A DNA stretch of 43,273 nt, taken from the NCBI GenBank assembly GCA_910586835.1, contig CAJUJU010000031.1:1-43273 (forward strand), in the 5' to 3' direction. Below the pieces are notes generated by a model that saw nothing but the letters and a program-made list of their open reading frames with translations, had not been told where the DNA came from and ran no database searches. Within the stretch, counting starts at the first letter, position 1; every line of letters begins with the position of its first letter. Positions 1 through 8,386 of the stretch are shown piece after piece. The stretch comes from an uncultured Acetatifactor sp. (GTDB lineage: Bacteria > Bacillota > Clostridia > Lachnospirales > Lachnospiraceae). The position numbers and the translations under genes are program-made.

Positions 1-25
1 TCTCAACCACCCTTCTTGGAATTCC

Positions 26-844
26 CTATATTTGAATTATACAGGAAGCTCCTAATTCCATTGCATTTTTTATTCTATTATGCACACCCGTTCCCCTAAA
101 TCGTTTTGTTTCTATAGTTGATGTGCTATTTGCTGTCGATATAATTGCCTTGCCAATAGCCTCAGCTAAGCCAACAGGAACTGCATTTCCAATCTGCCTA
201 TATTTCGCAGATATCGTTCCAATAAATTTCCAATCATCTGGAAACTGCTGAATTCTTGCATACTCTCTTATACTTAATGGCCTGTCCTGCTTAGGGCGAC
301 AAAGCATTGTAGCCTTCTGAGCCGGTGATGTGGTAATTGTGGGGGAAGGCTGTACATATGACAGTCTTCTATAAAACCCAACCTTGCCCCCGCCAGATTC
401 ATAAGCCCCTCCCATAGCGACAGGAATTATTTCCTGGGGCAGATCTTTCCAGTTCCCGCCTTCCGGAACCATATGCAGATATTTTTTTCTATCACCGCTT
501 AATGGCGTATACTCTCCCGGAGCGTCCTCTAAATCTTTTATTACATCACCTACTGTTTTCCATCTGTAATCTGGATTTTGGTGAATCTGAAAATGTGTTG
601 GCATCGGCAGAAATATATCCTCACTATCCCTGCTGCCTATTAACACAAAACGTTCACGGAACTGAGGCACGCCGTAATTTACAGCATCCAAAACACCGTA
701 AACAGTCCTATATCCCAGCTTCTTAAATTCAGACAAAATCACATCCAGAACCGTTCCCAGTCTTTGCTCTGGATCATCTTTTTCCCTTTCAGCCGTCGGA
801 ACATGTTTCAACGGTGCAGAAACTATGCCTTTCACATTTTCCAT
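26..844 (-). CDS. C5-cytosine DNA methyltransferase, C-terminal half (after frameshift)
   Basis: This is the second half of a DNA (cytosine-5) methyltransferase that methylates cytosine at a specific site using S-adenosylmethionine. It opens with the ENV motif (residues 2-4, family motif VI), then QFRER at 61-65 (motif VIII, QxRxR) and ends with a GNAVP-type motif near residue 222 (motifs IX-X); the target-recognition region lies between. The ATG overlaps the TAA of the upstream half (TAATG at 846-842). Adding one T to the T-run just upstream restores a continuous RFFVMENV reading, the usual family sequence, so the split is best read as a one-base deletion. Natural two-subunit C5 methyltransferases exist, so a working split enzyme cannot be excluded. 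No restriction endonuclease is visible; it could lie left of the window. Confidence 0.85.
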   Translation of the reverse strand: MENVKGIVSAPLKHVPTAEREKDDPEQRLGTVLDVILSEFKKLGYRTVYGVLDAVNYGVPQFRERFVLIGSRDSEDIFLPMPTHFQIHQNPDYRWKTVGDVIKDLEDAPGEYTPLSGDRKKYLHMVPEGGNWKDLPQEIIPVAMGGAYESGGGKVGFYRRLSYVQPSPTITTSPAQKATMLCRPKQDRPLSIREYARIQQFPDDWKFIGTISAKYRQIGNAVPVGLAEAIGKAIISTANSTSTIETKRFRGTGVHNRIKNAMELGASCIIQI

Positions 845-1359
845 TACAAAAAGCGCGGACGTATATAATCTATCATCCTGATAAAATCCATAAAAAGACT
901 ACCCCTAGGATCATTTATCCCAAGCCGTTTCCCCGCAGTAGAAAATGGCTGGCAGGGTGGCCCCCCACAAATCATAAATGGTTCCCCAACACACAATCCT
1001 GTAAACTCCAAAAGTGTTTCCGGCTTTATTTCTCTGATGTCTCCCTCAAGAACCTTATGCCCATTCGCTTTCATCGTTTCAACACATGTTGGTTCAAAAT
1101 CCTGCCCTATCACAATATTCAATCCGGCTTTCTCAAGGCCGATATCCAGTCCCATCGCCCCTGAGAACAATGAAATCACATCTCGATTATCTTTAAATTT
1201 TTCATGCACTTTTTCTAAAAAATACTCTTTTTCCGTGGAATGTTCTTTTTCCGTGGAATGTTCTTTTTCCATGGAATGTTCTTTTTCCATGGAATGTTCT
1301 TTTTCCATGGAATGTTCTTTTTCCGTGGAATGTTCTTTTTCCATGTTATAGTTTTTCAT
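844..1359 (-). CDS. C5-cytosine DNA methyltransferase, N-terminal half (frameshifted)
   Basis: First half of the cytosine-5 methyltransferase. After a repetitive N-terminus (residues about 6-46, hexapeptide units of the form EHS-M/T-EK) comes motif I (VISLFSGAMGLDIGLEKAG, 61-79, SAM binding), the DFEP motif and the catalytic motif IV GGPPCQPFS with Cys136. The frame ends at RPRFL followed by TAA, exactly where the next family motif should begin in the other frame; the run of five T (849-853 region) is one short of the expected six. The ATG at 1359 overlaps the TAA of the upstream regulator (TAATG), so both junctions in this unit allow translational coupling. As it stands this half has the catalytic Cys but no target-recognition domain. 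Confidence 0.85.
   Translation of the reverse strand: MKNYNMEKEHSTEKEHSMEKEHSMEKEHSMEKEHSTEKEHSTEKEYFLEKVHEKFKDNRDVISLFSGAMGLDIGLEKAGLNIVIGQDFEPTCVETMKANGHKVLEGDIREIKPETLLEFTGLCVGEPFMICGGPPCQPFSTAGKRLGINDPRGSLFMDFIRMIDYIRPRFL
1236..1344 (-). repeat. 18-bp tandem repeat inside methyltransferase gene
   Basis: Six units of 18 bp (core TGGAATGTTCTTTTTCC on the plus strand, starting near 1236, 1254, 1272, 1290, 1308 and 1326) code for the hexapeptide EHS-M/T-EK at the N-terminus of the methyltransferase. Units differ only at one base (CATGG or CGTGG, giving Met or Thr). The length is a multiple of three, so slippage changes repeat number but not the frame. Confidence 0.9.
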
Positions 1360-1568
1360 TAGACAGATTCTCCATCATTTAAGATAAATTTTCGTACAAA
1401 GGTTGTTCCGGTTGCCTTGGCAATCTGCTCCAAATCAGATATTGTAAAAGTTTCCCTTTTTAACTTTGCGTTAAGATTTTGTGGTGACATCCCCATTCTG
1501 CGAGCCAATTCTGAAACACTGATATTTGTTCTCACACATAATACTTTTATTTGTTCTGATATAGTCAT
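1359..1568 (-). CDS. small XRE-type HTH regulator (methyltransferase-linked)
   Basis: A 69-residue protein that is almost entirely one helix-turn-helix domain: ISVSELARRMGMSPQNLNAKL forms the HTH core (about 16-37), followed by ISDLEQIAKATG. It resembles small XRE/Cro-type regulators and the controller proteins often found before modification genes. The stop codon overlaps the ATG of the methyltransferase (TAATG), so the two are co-transcribed and probably translationally coupled. A good AGAGGA ribosome binding site precedes the ATG, and a sigma-A promoter with a short dyad lies upstream. Autoregulation through that dyad is an inference. Confidence 0.85.
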   Translation of the reverse strand: MTISEQIKVLCVRTNISVSELARRMGMSPQNLNAKLKRETFTISDLEQIAKATGTTFVRKFILNDGESV

Positions 1569-1590
1569 AATGATTCCTCTTTAAAAATTC

Positions 1591-1602
1591 AACATTTATG
1601 TT
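1591..1602. promoter_or_regulatory. candidate operator dyad AACAT-TT-ATGTT
   Basis: A perfect palindrome with 5-bp arms sits immediately downstream of the -10 at the expected transcription start, before the XRE gene. Its place suits a repressor site for that HTH protein. Function is inferred from position only. Confidence 0.5.
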
Positions 1603-1605
1603 CCA

Positions 1606-1634
1606 ATTATAAAACTTATCATTTAAGCAGTCAA
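1606..1634 (-). promoter_or_regulatory. sigma-A promoter of the XRE-methyltransferase unit
   Basis: Read on the minus strand, TTGACT (1634-1629) and TATAAT (1611-1606) are separated by exactly 17 bp. The start codon at 1568 is about 38 bp from the -10. Confidence 0.85.
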
Positions 1635-1712
1635 TACAATATCAAATCTTTATGGCATTCACTACCTGATTGTGTCCCAGTCAAGTGTTTTGCAGAAACT
1701 ACTTTAAATTAT

Positions 1713-1746
1713 AAAAAGCTGTGGAGAAACACTTTTTCTCCACAGC
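1713..1746 (-). terminator. intrinsic terminator after the ABC transporter unit
   Basis: A 12-bp perfect stem (GCTGTGGAGAAA paired with TTTCTCCACAGC, 1718-1746) is followed on the minus strand by five T. It lies 26 bp past the stop codon of the ABC ATPase gene. Confidence 0.9.
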
Positions 1747-1772
1747 AATATGCCATCAGAAAATCTTCACAA

Positions 1773-2648
1773 TTACACTTCCCTGTTTGCAATATAAATA
1801 TAAGCGTCCTCAAGCGTTGCTTCACAAGGACTGCATTCCACTTGGGGCGGCGTTTCACTGATTATTTTCATTCGCAATTCGTCCCCAACATATTGTTTCG
1901 AAGAAACATGATATTTTTTTCCCAATTCCCTTGTCGTCCCTTCCTCTTTTGTTTTATAAATCCAAATATGACCTCTTGCCTGCTCCAACAATTTTTTCAT
2001 GTTTCCTGAATAAAGAAATTTTCCTTTTTTCATCACAGCAAGCTGATTGCAGGTAGCTGCCAAATCTTCCACTACATGGGTGGAAAACAAAACGGTACGC
2101 CCTTCCGAAAAATCAACCAGCAGATTTCTGATGCGGATACGCTCTTCCGGGTCTAATCCGGTGGTAGGCTCATCCACAATTAAAAATTCCGGATCATTTA
2201 AAAGCGCCTGAATAAGCCCCACTCGCCGTTTCATGCCGCCTGACAGTTGTTTCATCTTCTTTCTTCGCTGCTCTGACAGGTTTGTCTTTTCAAGATAATG
2301 ATCGATGCGTTCTCTATAGATCTGTCTGGGTATACCGGATAAGTCCCCCATATATTCCAGGCATTCTTGTACTGACAGGCTTGGATAGAGGTCTATTTCC
2401 TGGGGCAGATATCCTATTTTCTTTCGTATTTTTTCAAAATTTTTCTCGCTGTATAGTATTCCGTCTAATGTTACCGTACCACTGGTTGGCGATAAAACGG
2501 TTGTAAGGACCCGCATCAGCGTTGTTTTTCCCGCCCCGTTTTCCCCTAACAGACCAAACATTCCCTTTGGGATTTCCAGATTGGCATGATTGACTGCCGT
2601 CACATGATTCCTGAATGTTACTGTCAAATCCTCTATCTTAATTCCCAT
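1773..2648 (-). CDS. ABC transporter ATP-binding protein
   Basis: A 291-residue nucleotide-binding subunit. Walker A GENGAGKTT at 35-43, Q-loop near LPQEIDLY (81-88), ABC signature LSGGMKRR at 135-142, Walker B FLIVDEPTTGLD at 155-166 and the H-loop STHVVEDL. The start is placed at 2648 because AGGAGAAGGGG lies just upstream; a longer frame to 2798 would overlap the permease gene. It is the last gene of a three-gene unit, four bases behind permease 2. The neighbours are two ABC-2-type permeases and a two-component system, which is typical of peptide-antibiotic sensing or efflux modules, but the substrate is not visible. Confidence 0.95.
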   Translation of the reverse strand: MGIKIEDLTVTFRNHVTAVNHANLEIPKGMFGLLGENGAGKTTLMRVLTTVLSPTSGTVTLDGILYSEKNFEKIRKKIGYLPQEIDLYPSLSVQECLEYMGDLSGIPRQIYRERIDHYLEKTNLSEQRRKKMKQLSGGMKRRVGLIQALLNDPEFLIVDEPTTGLDPEERIRIRNLLVDFSEGRTVLFSTHVVEDLAATCNQLAVMKKGKFLYSGNMKKLLEQARGHIWIYKTKEEGTTRELGKKYHVSSKQYVGDELRMKIISETPPQVECSPCEATLEDAYIYIANREV

Positions 2649-2652
2649 CGTC

Positions 2653-3324
2653 TCAACCCCTTCTCCTGATGATTTCAGGCAATGCCGCCAATGCCGCGAT
2701 CCCAATACAAATACAAACAACTTTCCCATATATCCAGCTAAAATCACTGCTGTCCTCCAGGTTTCTGAAAGAATAAGAAAACAGGTTCCATGCGCCAAAG
2801 ATTCTGTTACCGAAGATGGAATTTGTAATCAGCCACGGCACCATGCAGCCTCCGATTCCCACCCACATATTCCGAAACAGGCAGGAAATCAGATTGGACA
2901 AAATCCCCCAGAAGCCAATCGTGACAGCGACAGCTGCCAAATATACAAAAAACTGACATATTTCGCTTTCCGAGCCGTTTTGCCTTATTCCATAGGTAAT
3001 TGGATCCTGGAACAGAAAAAACAGTCCATAGGAGACGACCGCGACAGTAAGTAAAAAGATTCCCTGTATCACAATCCGCCTGTAAATAAAATAAATTCGC
3101 TTTTTCCCAGGGCACAGCCGCCAGATTTCTGACCGTCTGCTGACAATTTCCTGCGTATAGGTATCTGCGCAGAATGTGAAAGCAAGGATTGCCATTGGTG
3201 CTTCTAATGCAATCCCTATTTCGTTAGAATAGGCCACCCCTCTGACCAGGCTTAAGACCAGGGCAAAAAATACTGCATAAGCCTGCTTTTGAAAGGTCAG
3301 GGAGATTTTCATTTCACGCCTCAT
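2653..3324 (-). CDS. ABC-2-type permease subunit
   Basis: A 223-residue integral membrane protein with about six hydrophobic segments (for example 19-35, 45-60, 90-115, 135-160) and almost no soluble domain. The ATG overlaps the TAA of the upstream permease (TAATG), and AGGAGGCGG precedes it, so the start is put at 3324 rather than the longer 3372. It ends four bases before the ATPase gene. It presumably forms the channel of the transporter together with the larger permease at 3324-4391. The family is recognised by topology and context more than by a sharp motif. Confidence 0.85.
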   Translation of the reverse strand: MRREMKISLTFQKQAYAVFFALVLSLVRGVAYSNEIGIALEAPMAILAFTFCADTYTQEIVSRRSEIWRLCPGKKRIYFIYRRIVIQGIFLLTVAVVSYGLFFLFQDPITYGIRQNGSESEICQFFVYLAAVAVTIGFWGILSNLISCLFRNMWVGIGGCMVPWLITNSIFGNRIFGAWNLFSYSFRNLEDSSDFSWIYGKVVCICIGIAALAALPEIIRRRG

Positions 3325-4391
3325 TATATCCGCCTCCTTTTCCAAATCTGCATTGAGACAAAGAAGATGCACACTGCGGCTAAGAGGAGGAAACTCTGAT
3401 TCAGCAGTATCATTGGCGGAGGGGCGGTATCAAAAAATTTTCCCGGGAACCGCACCATAATCGCTAAGAGTCTGCCGTAATATCCAAAGATGCCTTCCCC
3501 ATTACTGCTTCCCATATTGGAATATATAATATAAAGAAATAAAAGCGGCACAGCTGGCAGCGGGCTTTTAAACACCAGCGAAATCAAGCTATATACGCTT
3601 ACAATCATCAACACGCAAGGCAGTACATATATAACACTTGCCAATAAAAAGTCCGTCAAATGAACTTCCATCTCAAATCCGCTGTTTCTCGTCGCTATAA
3701 GACAAATACCAAAAAATATCAGATTTAAGACAGCAAGCGTTATCAGGCAGACTGCAAAACCACCCCCTACTTTTCCTGACAGATAGCTTCCCGCGCTGAC
3801 AGGCTTTGTATGAAGAAGCTCATAGGTATTATTCCTGGTATCCTGCATAAATAAAGCGGATAATAAAATGGTTGCGAAAAATCCCATAAACACCCCTGCT
3901 AAATCGGCAAATTTTCTGGAAAAATAGTACGAAAATGCATTGTTTTCCAATTTTCCCGCTATATAAGAATTGATTTCTTCAGGGCTTCCTTTACGGATGG
4001 ATGTATCATTATAGTCATAATATGCATTATAAAAACCATACTTTTCCAGATGGGCGCAGGCTGCCATAACATCCATCTCTTTCATTTCATCGATCACAGC
4101 CTGCGCCTCCTCATTATCCATCCCGAATACGGAAATCAAGGTTTCCCGTATCCGTTCTTCCCACATTTCCCGCCGCAGCTCTTCCTCCGTCGGCACATAT
4201 CCGTTAAAAACATCTCTATCTCCATACGCGTCCGGTTCGTCGTTCACAATGGTTTCCCCTTCCACCCAATAACGGATCTTCAGATAGGGGTTTACATTTA
4301 CAAATACAATCAAAACACCAATTGCAATGCCAAGCCAGAACAGAGGGTTTTTGATATAGTTTTTTACTTCTCTTTTCAAAATTGGCCACAT
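3324..4391 (-). CDS. ABC-2-type permease with large extracytoplasmic loop
   Basis: A 355-residue membrane protein. One transmembrane segment at about 16-33 is followed by a charged extracytoplasmic domain of roughly 130 residues, then five to six further membrane segments from about residue 165 to the end (FMGFFATILLSALFMQD, GGFAVCLITLAVLNLIFFGI and so on). The DTRNNTYELLHTKPVSAGSYLSGK stretch is typical of ABC-2 permeases. AAGGAGA lies seven bases before the ATG. It is the first gene of the ABC unit and is separated from the histidine kinase by a terminator and a dyad, so this unit may be the target of the adjacent response regulator. Confidence 0.88.
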   Translation of the reverse strand: MWPILKREVKNYIKNPLFWLGIAIGVLIVFVNVNPYLKIRYWVEGETIVNDEPDAYGDRDVFNGYVPTEEELRREMWEERIRETLISVFGMDNEEAQAVIDEMKEMDVMAACAHLEKYGFYNAYYDYNDTSIRKGSPEEINSYIAGKLENNAFSYYFSRKFADLAGVFMGFFATILLSALFMQDTRNNTYELLHTKPVSAGSYLSGKVGGGFAVCLITLAVLNLIFFGICLIATRNSGFEMEVHLTDFLLASVIYVLPCVLMIVSVYSLISLVFKSPLPAVPLLFLYIIYSNMGSSNGEGIFGYYGRLLAIMVRFPGKFFDTAPPPMILLNQSFLLLAAVCIFFVSMQIWKRRRI

Positions 4392-4466
4392 AGCTTTGTC
4401 TCCTTATTCATAGTGGTTCTATTATCAAAGATATGATAAAAGATAAATCACAACAGAAAAACAATA

Positions 4467-4485
4467 AAATTACTACGAGTAATTT
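4467..4485. promoter_or_regulatory. dyad upstream of ABC transporter genes
   Basis: AAATTACT-ACG-AGTAATTT is a perfect 8-bp inverted repeat, 76 bp before the first permease codon and just beyond the terminator of the kinase gene. It is a plausible binding site for the adjacent OmpR-family regulator. No confident -35/-10 pair is visible next to it. Confidence 0.4.
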
Positions 4486-4495
4486 CCTATACGAC

Positions 4496-4525
4496 AAAAA
4501 CGTCGGATTGCTTACGCAATCCGAC
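4496..4525 (-). terminator. terminator overlapping the histidine kinase stop codon
   Basis: GTCGGATTGC pairs with GCAATCCGAC (10 bp) around a 4-base loop that contains part of the TAA stop, and T5 follows on the minus strand. The last codons of the kinase therefore form half of the terminator stem. Confidence 0.85.
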
Positions 4526-5693
4526 AGAATATTGCTGTTACCACAGCCCCTCCCTGCTCATCATTTCCCAAAACCAATTTTCCCCCATGCTTTTCACAAT
4601 ACAGCCTGCTGATATACATTCCCAGCCCCGCATGTTTCAGGCTGTCTTTTATATTCTGCCCATAGAACGCTTCCGTAATTTTTTCTGCATCTTCCCGAAA
4701 ACCATCCCCGTCATCCACGACACAGATACTTAGCTTTGCATATCCGATGCTTACCAAAATTGTTATTTGCTGTTTCCCATAACGCAGGGCATTTGACAGG
4801 AGATTTTCCGTTACCTCCAATATAACTTCCTTATCCCCATAAAATTCTTCCTTTGATTCTGCCACCTGTAACACACATTGTTTCCCATATTCTTTTTCCA
4901 AAATGGCAAGTTCACTCTGAATATCCTTCTCTAATTGTCCGGCAAAGATACTCTCCGGGGTCAGCTGCCGGTTTTCTAAGCTGCTCAATTTCCGCATTGC
5001 TTCTACAAAGGCATCCATGCGTTCAATCTGGCGTCCGCTTTCTGACAGCATTTCCATTGCCTGTCCCAGATCAATATCTTCGCCGGGCAGATATTCCGTC
5101 AGCATTTCCTGATATCCTTTCAAAACGGACAGCGGAGCGCGTATATCGTGGGAAATAGCCGCCCGCAGCATCTTTTCCTCCTCCACGGTCTTCCACAATG
5201 CCTGATTATTTCTGGCAAGTTGTTCCCGCATCCGCTCAAACTCTCTGCAAAGTTGACCCATCTCGTCCTTATTCTCATAGGAAATGGAAAAATCCAACTG
5301 ATTCTCGGCAATCTTTTTGGAGCCTTTCGCCAGTTCTTCCATGGGCTTTCTTAACTTGTTCCGGTAAAAAAGGAAAACTGCCCCACAGCTTCCTGCCATA
5401 GACAATATCAACACAGCATAAGTCTCTAAAAAATCGCAAAGTTCTGACACAAAAGCGTCTGACCATGTCATCTCATAAAAACTCGGTCTTAGAACCTCCA
5501 CTTTATAACCAGGATCTTGCTTTTCCGCCGCTTCCAAATATACTTCTTTATCTATATAATTCCACCAGATGCTCATTTGTATCTGTTCGGCAATTCTGAT
5601 AATGACATTCGAGATCATAAAACTGCAAAATAAGGCAACCGCCATATACAAAAGAATGGTTTTTCTCAAGGAAAGATTTCTTATTTTATCCAT
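4512..5693 (-). CDS. sensor histidine kinase
   Basis: A 393-residue membrane histidine kinase. Two transmembrane segments (about 12-33 and 92-112) flank a short extracellular loop of about 55 residues, followed by a HAMP linker, the HisKA box ISHDIRAPLSVLKGY with phospho-acceptor His near residue 182, and HATPase motifs NLLSNALRYG (N box), DDGDGF (G1) and GLGMYIS (G2). The start is put at 5693 (MDKIRN); a second in-frame ATG six codons upstream is possible. It overlaps the end of the response regulator gene by 13 bases, so the two are coupled. The short sensor loop fits kinases that sense membrane-active peptides together with an ABC partner, as downstream here. Confidence 0.93.
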   Translation of the reverse strand: MDKIRNLSLRKTILLYMAVALFCSFMISNVIIRIAEQIQMSIWWNYIDKEVYLEAAEKQDPGYKVEVLRPSFYEMTWSDAFVSELCDFLETYAVLILSMAGSCGAVFLFYRNKLRKPMEELAKGSKKIAENQLDFSISYENKDEMGQLCREFERMREQLARNNQALWKTVEEEKMLRAAISHDIRAPLSVLKGYQEMLTEYLPGEDIDLGQAMEMLSESGRQIERMDAFVEAMRKLSSLENRQLTPESIFAGQLEKDIQSELAILEKEYGKQCVLQVAESKEEFYGDKEVILEVTENLLSNALRYGKQQITILVSIGYAKLSICVVDDGDGFREDAEKITEAFYGQNIKDSLKHAGLGMYISRLYCEKHGGKLVLGNDEQGGAVVTAIFCRIA

Positions 5694-6355
5694 CGGTATC
5701 CCATCCCCCATACGGTTTCAATATATTTGTTTTTCGTATATTGCTGAATCTTCTTTCTGATTCGGCGGATCAGCTCTGTAATGACCCTGCTGTCCCCTTC
5801 TGCATCATAACCGCAGACCCTCTCATAAATTCTATCTTTATCAAAAACCATCCCCGGATTCATGGTCAAAAATTCAATAATTCCATATTCTGATTTTGTC
5901 AGTTCCAGATAATCTGTGTGAATCTGCACGGTCTTCGCCTTATAATCAATAGACAGCTCCCCCCGGAAGCACACTTCTGTCTTTTCTTTGCGCCGTGTTT
6001 CCCGTTTCAGGTGCGCCGTAATCCTTGCATCAAGCTCTTTCAGACGAAAGGGCTTTAAAATATAGTCGTCTCCCCCGGAAGAAAGCCCGTTTACGACGTC
6101 CTGTTCGTCTACCCGCGCGGTCAGAAATAAAATCGGGCAGTCTACTTTATCCCGTATCCTCCTGCATACCTCTATTCCGTCAATGTTCGGCATATTTACA
6201 TCCAGCAATATAATATCCGGCTGCAGTTTTATTTTATTTATTCCCTCCAATCCATTCTCTGCTGTAATGATTTCATACTTTTTTATTTCAAGATATTTTT
6301 TCAGCATTTTGAGAAGCTCGATGTCATCATCTATAATCAATATCTTATACGCCAT
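5681..6355 (-). CDS. OmpR-family response regulator
   Basis: A 224-residue two-domain regulator. The receiver has acidic residues D9-D11, phospho-acceptor D52 in DIILLDVNMP, the conserved Thr in LFLTARV and Lys in LKPFRLKEL. The C-terminal winged helix ends RRIRKKIQQYTKNKYIETVWGMGYRW. The start at 6355 (MAYKIL) follows AAAGGAAC; a longer frame would reach into the MATE gene. It lies 17 bases after the MATE pseudogene stop and overlaps the kinase gene. It probably controls the ABC genes downstream. Confidence 0.94.
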   Translation of the reverse strand: MAYKILIIDDDIELLKMLKKYLEIKKYEIITAENGLEGINKIKLQPDIILLDVNMPNIDGIEVCRRIRDKVDCPILFLTARVDEQDVVNGLSSGGDDYILKPFRLKELDARITAHLKRETRRKEKTEVCFRGELSIDYKAKTVQIHTDYLELTKSEYGIIEFLTMNPGMVFDKDRIYERVCGYDAEGDSRVITELIRRIRKKIQQYTKNKYIETVWGMGYRWIK

Positions 6356-6372
6356 TTCTGTTCCTTTTCCAA

Positions 6373-7806
6373 TCAGCATTTCAAATTGATTATACTACAC
6401 AAAGTCCAAAAAATAAACAACGGACACTGCTTCTGCCATGCCCTGTTGACCACAGCTCCCCGGGACTGCCACTCTCTGCCATAATGATATTTCTTCCGCA
6501 TTCCCGTCAGAAAAAGGGCAGTCACCAACGCCGCCATCAGCTCCGCCGCCACGATGGAAAACCAGATTCCGTCCACATCCCAGATGACCGGGAAGATCAG
6601 CACCGCGGCAATCTGGAACACCAGCGTCCGCAGGAAGGAAATCAGTGCGGAGATCAGCCCGTTGTTCAACGCAGTGAAAAAGGAAGAACCATATATGGCC
6701 AGACCGGCGAACAGGAAGGAGAAGGAATAGATCGCAAATCCCCGCAGCGTCAGCTCCAGAAGCCCTGTGTCATAGCCAACAAAAATCCGGGACAGGGGCT
6801 TTGCCAGACATTCCCCCAACACCACCATTCCAACGGAAAACAGCCCTATCAGCACCAGACTTCTCCTCAGCAGGCCCCGCAGCTCCCCCTTGTTCCCTGC
6901 CCCGTAATGATAGCTCACCACAGGCGCAGCCCCCACGGAATAGCCGATAAAGGCCGCCATGAAAATCATGCTCACATACATAAGTACCCCGTATGCCGCA
7001 ACACCGTCCTCCCCCGTGTACTTCATCAGCTGCACATTGTACAGCATTCCCACCAGGGACATGGAAATATTGCTCATCAGCTCCGAGGAACCGTTGGTAC
7101 AGGTTTTAAGCAGCACCCTTCCGTCAAATTTTGTCTTTGTGAGCTGTAAAAGACTGTGGTTTGGCCGTAAAAAATAGATCAGCGGTATCACTCCGCCCAC
7201 CACCTAGCTCACCGCCGTAGCCGCGGCAGCCCCGGGAATTCCCCAACGGAACCCGGCCACGAACAGCGCGTCCAGCACCATGTTGGCGACGCCGGAGGCC
7301 ACTGTCACCATCAGCCCCAGCTGAGGCTTCTCCGCCGCTACAAAAAAGCTCTGAAACTCCATCTGCAGCATGAACGCCGGTATTGCCGCCAGGATAATCC
7401 GCCCGTAAAGCACACAGTTTTCCAGCAGCATTCCCTCTGCCCCCAGAAGGGCCGCCACAGGCCTGACAAACAGAACCCCCAGAATGGCAATACACACACC
7501 GCAGACCAGGGAGACATAAATCAGAAGAGAAAAAATCCGGTTCGCCCTCTCCCGGTCTCCTTCTCCCACCGTCATGGCCACCAAAGCACTGCCTCCCGTA
7601 CCAAACATAAACCCCAGGGCTCCCAGAATCATCAGAAAAGGCATAATAAAATTCACCGCGGCAAAGGGCGTCTTCCCCACATAATTTGAGATAAAAAAGC
7701 CATCCACCACACCATAGATAGAAGTAAAAATCATCATGACAATAGACGGCAGCGTAAATCGCAGCAGTCTTCCGTAGGTAAAGTGATCTGACAACTGTAT
7801 TTTCAT
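6373..7806 (-). pseudogene. MATE-family efflux protein interrupted by in-frame TAG
   Basis: The reading frame codes for a full-length multidrug and toxin extrusion (MATE) transporter of about 477 residues with around twelve hydrophobic segments, two homologous halves, and MATE features such as LPSIVMMIFTSIYGVVDGFFISNYVG near the start. It is broken by one TAG at 7206-7204, right after GAAAATAVS and before VVGG, where MATE proteins commonly have Gln (CAG to TAG is one transition). The frame is otherwise clean on both sides. The start at 7806 overlaps the marR stop (TGATG). Possible readings are a nonsense mutation, amber readthrough or a base-call error. Confidence 0.88.
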
Positions 7807-8288
7807 CACTCAGACGCCTCCTCTTCATGCGCTTCCCGCAGCGCATCCATTTCCGTTTCAAGCCGGCCCACAAATCCGGCAAACAGCTTCAAAAAGATCC
7901 CCTGTTCCTCCTCCGTCAATCCGGCCAGGGCCGCTTGCTCTGCCCGGATTACCCTGTCCGCGGTCTTCTCCGCCAGAGCCGCCCCTGCTGCCGTCAGAGT
8001 GATCAGCTTGTTCTTTTTGTTTCCCTCCCCACAGGCAAGCACCAGAAGCCCTTCCTCCTCCAGCTTTTTGATAGCTGAGTTGACCGTCTGCTTTGAATGC
8101 ATCATCAGACTGCATATTTCACTCTGGGAGCAGGCTCCGTCCGCCATTCTGACAAAATACAGAATCCCCAGCGCCGCGTCGGAAAGCCCAAACCGCCCCG
8201 CCACACCGCGGTACAAATAGTCATATTTTTTGTACAGAGCGTTGAGCTCACACATCCGCTCTGCTCTTTTTCTCTCCTCCGTTCCCAT
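7806..8288 (-). CDS. MarR-family transcriptional regulator
   Basis: A 160-residue MarR-type protein with the usual helix-winged helix-helix layout: DNA-binding core CSQSEICSLMMHSKQTVNSAIKKLEEEGLLV (about 53-83), a basic wing GNKKNKLITLT and a C-terminal dimer helix. AAGGAGGTG lies before the ATG. It is the first gene of a unit with the MATE transporter, response regulator and kinase, and its promoter holds a strong double operator, so autorepression released by a drug-like ligand is the likely logic (inference). Confidence 0.93.
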   Translation of the reverse strand: MGTEERKRAERMCELNALYKKYDYLYRGVAGRFGLSDAALGILYFVRMADGACSQSEICSLMMHSKQTVNSAIKKLEEEGLLVLACGEGNKKNKLITLTAAGAALAEKTADRVIRAEQAALAGLTEEEQGIFLKLFAGFVGRLETEMDALREAHEEEASE

Positions 8289-8335
8289 CTTTGCACCTCC
8301 TTATACATCTCCGGAAACAATTTCCCAAATAAATA

Positions 8336-8385
8336 ATCCGAAAACGGACATTTTCTATAATAGTCCGTTTTCGGATAAAAGTCAA
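8336..8385 (-). promoter_or_regulatory. marR promoter with paired operators
   Basis: On the minus strand, -35 TTGACT (8385-8380) and -10 TATTAT (8362-8357) are 17 bp apart. One 14-bp arm, ATCCGAAAACGGAC, fills the spacer (8376-8363), and its exact inverted copy lies just downstream of the -10 (8349-8336). Each arm is itself dyadic around an A4/T4 centre (CCG-AAAA-CGG). A bound regulator would cover the promoter completely. The -35 starts one base after the stop codon of the upstream gene. Confidence 0.85.
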
Positions 8386-8386
8386 G

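Noticed and set aside
26..1568. Complete restriction-modification system
   Set aside because: Only a regulator and a broken methyltransferase are visible; no endonuclease frame is present in the window.
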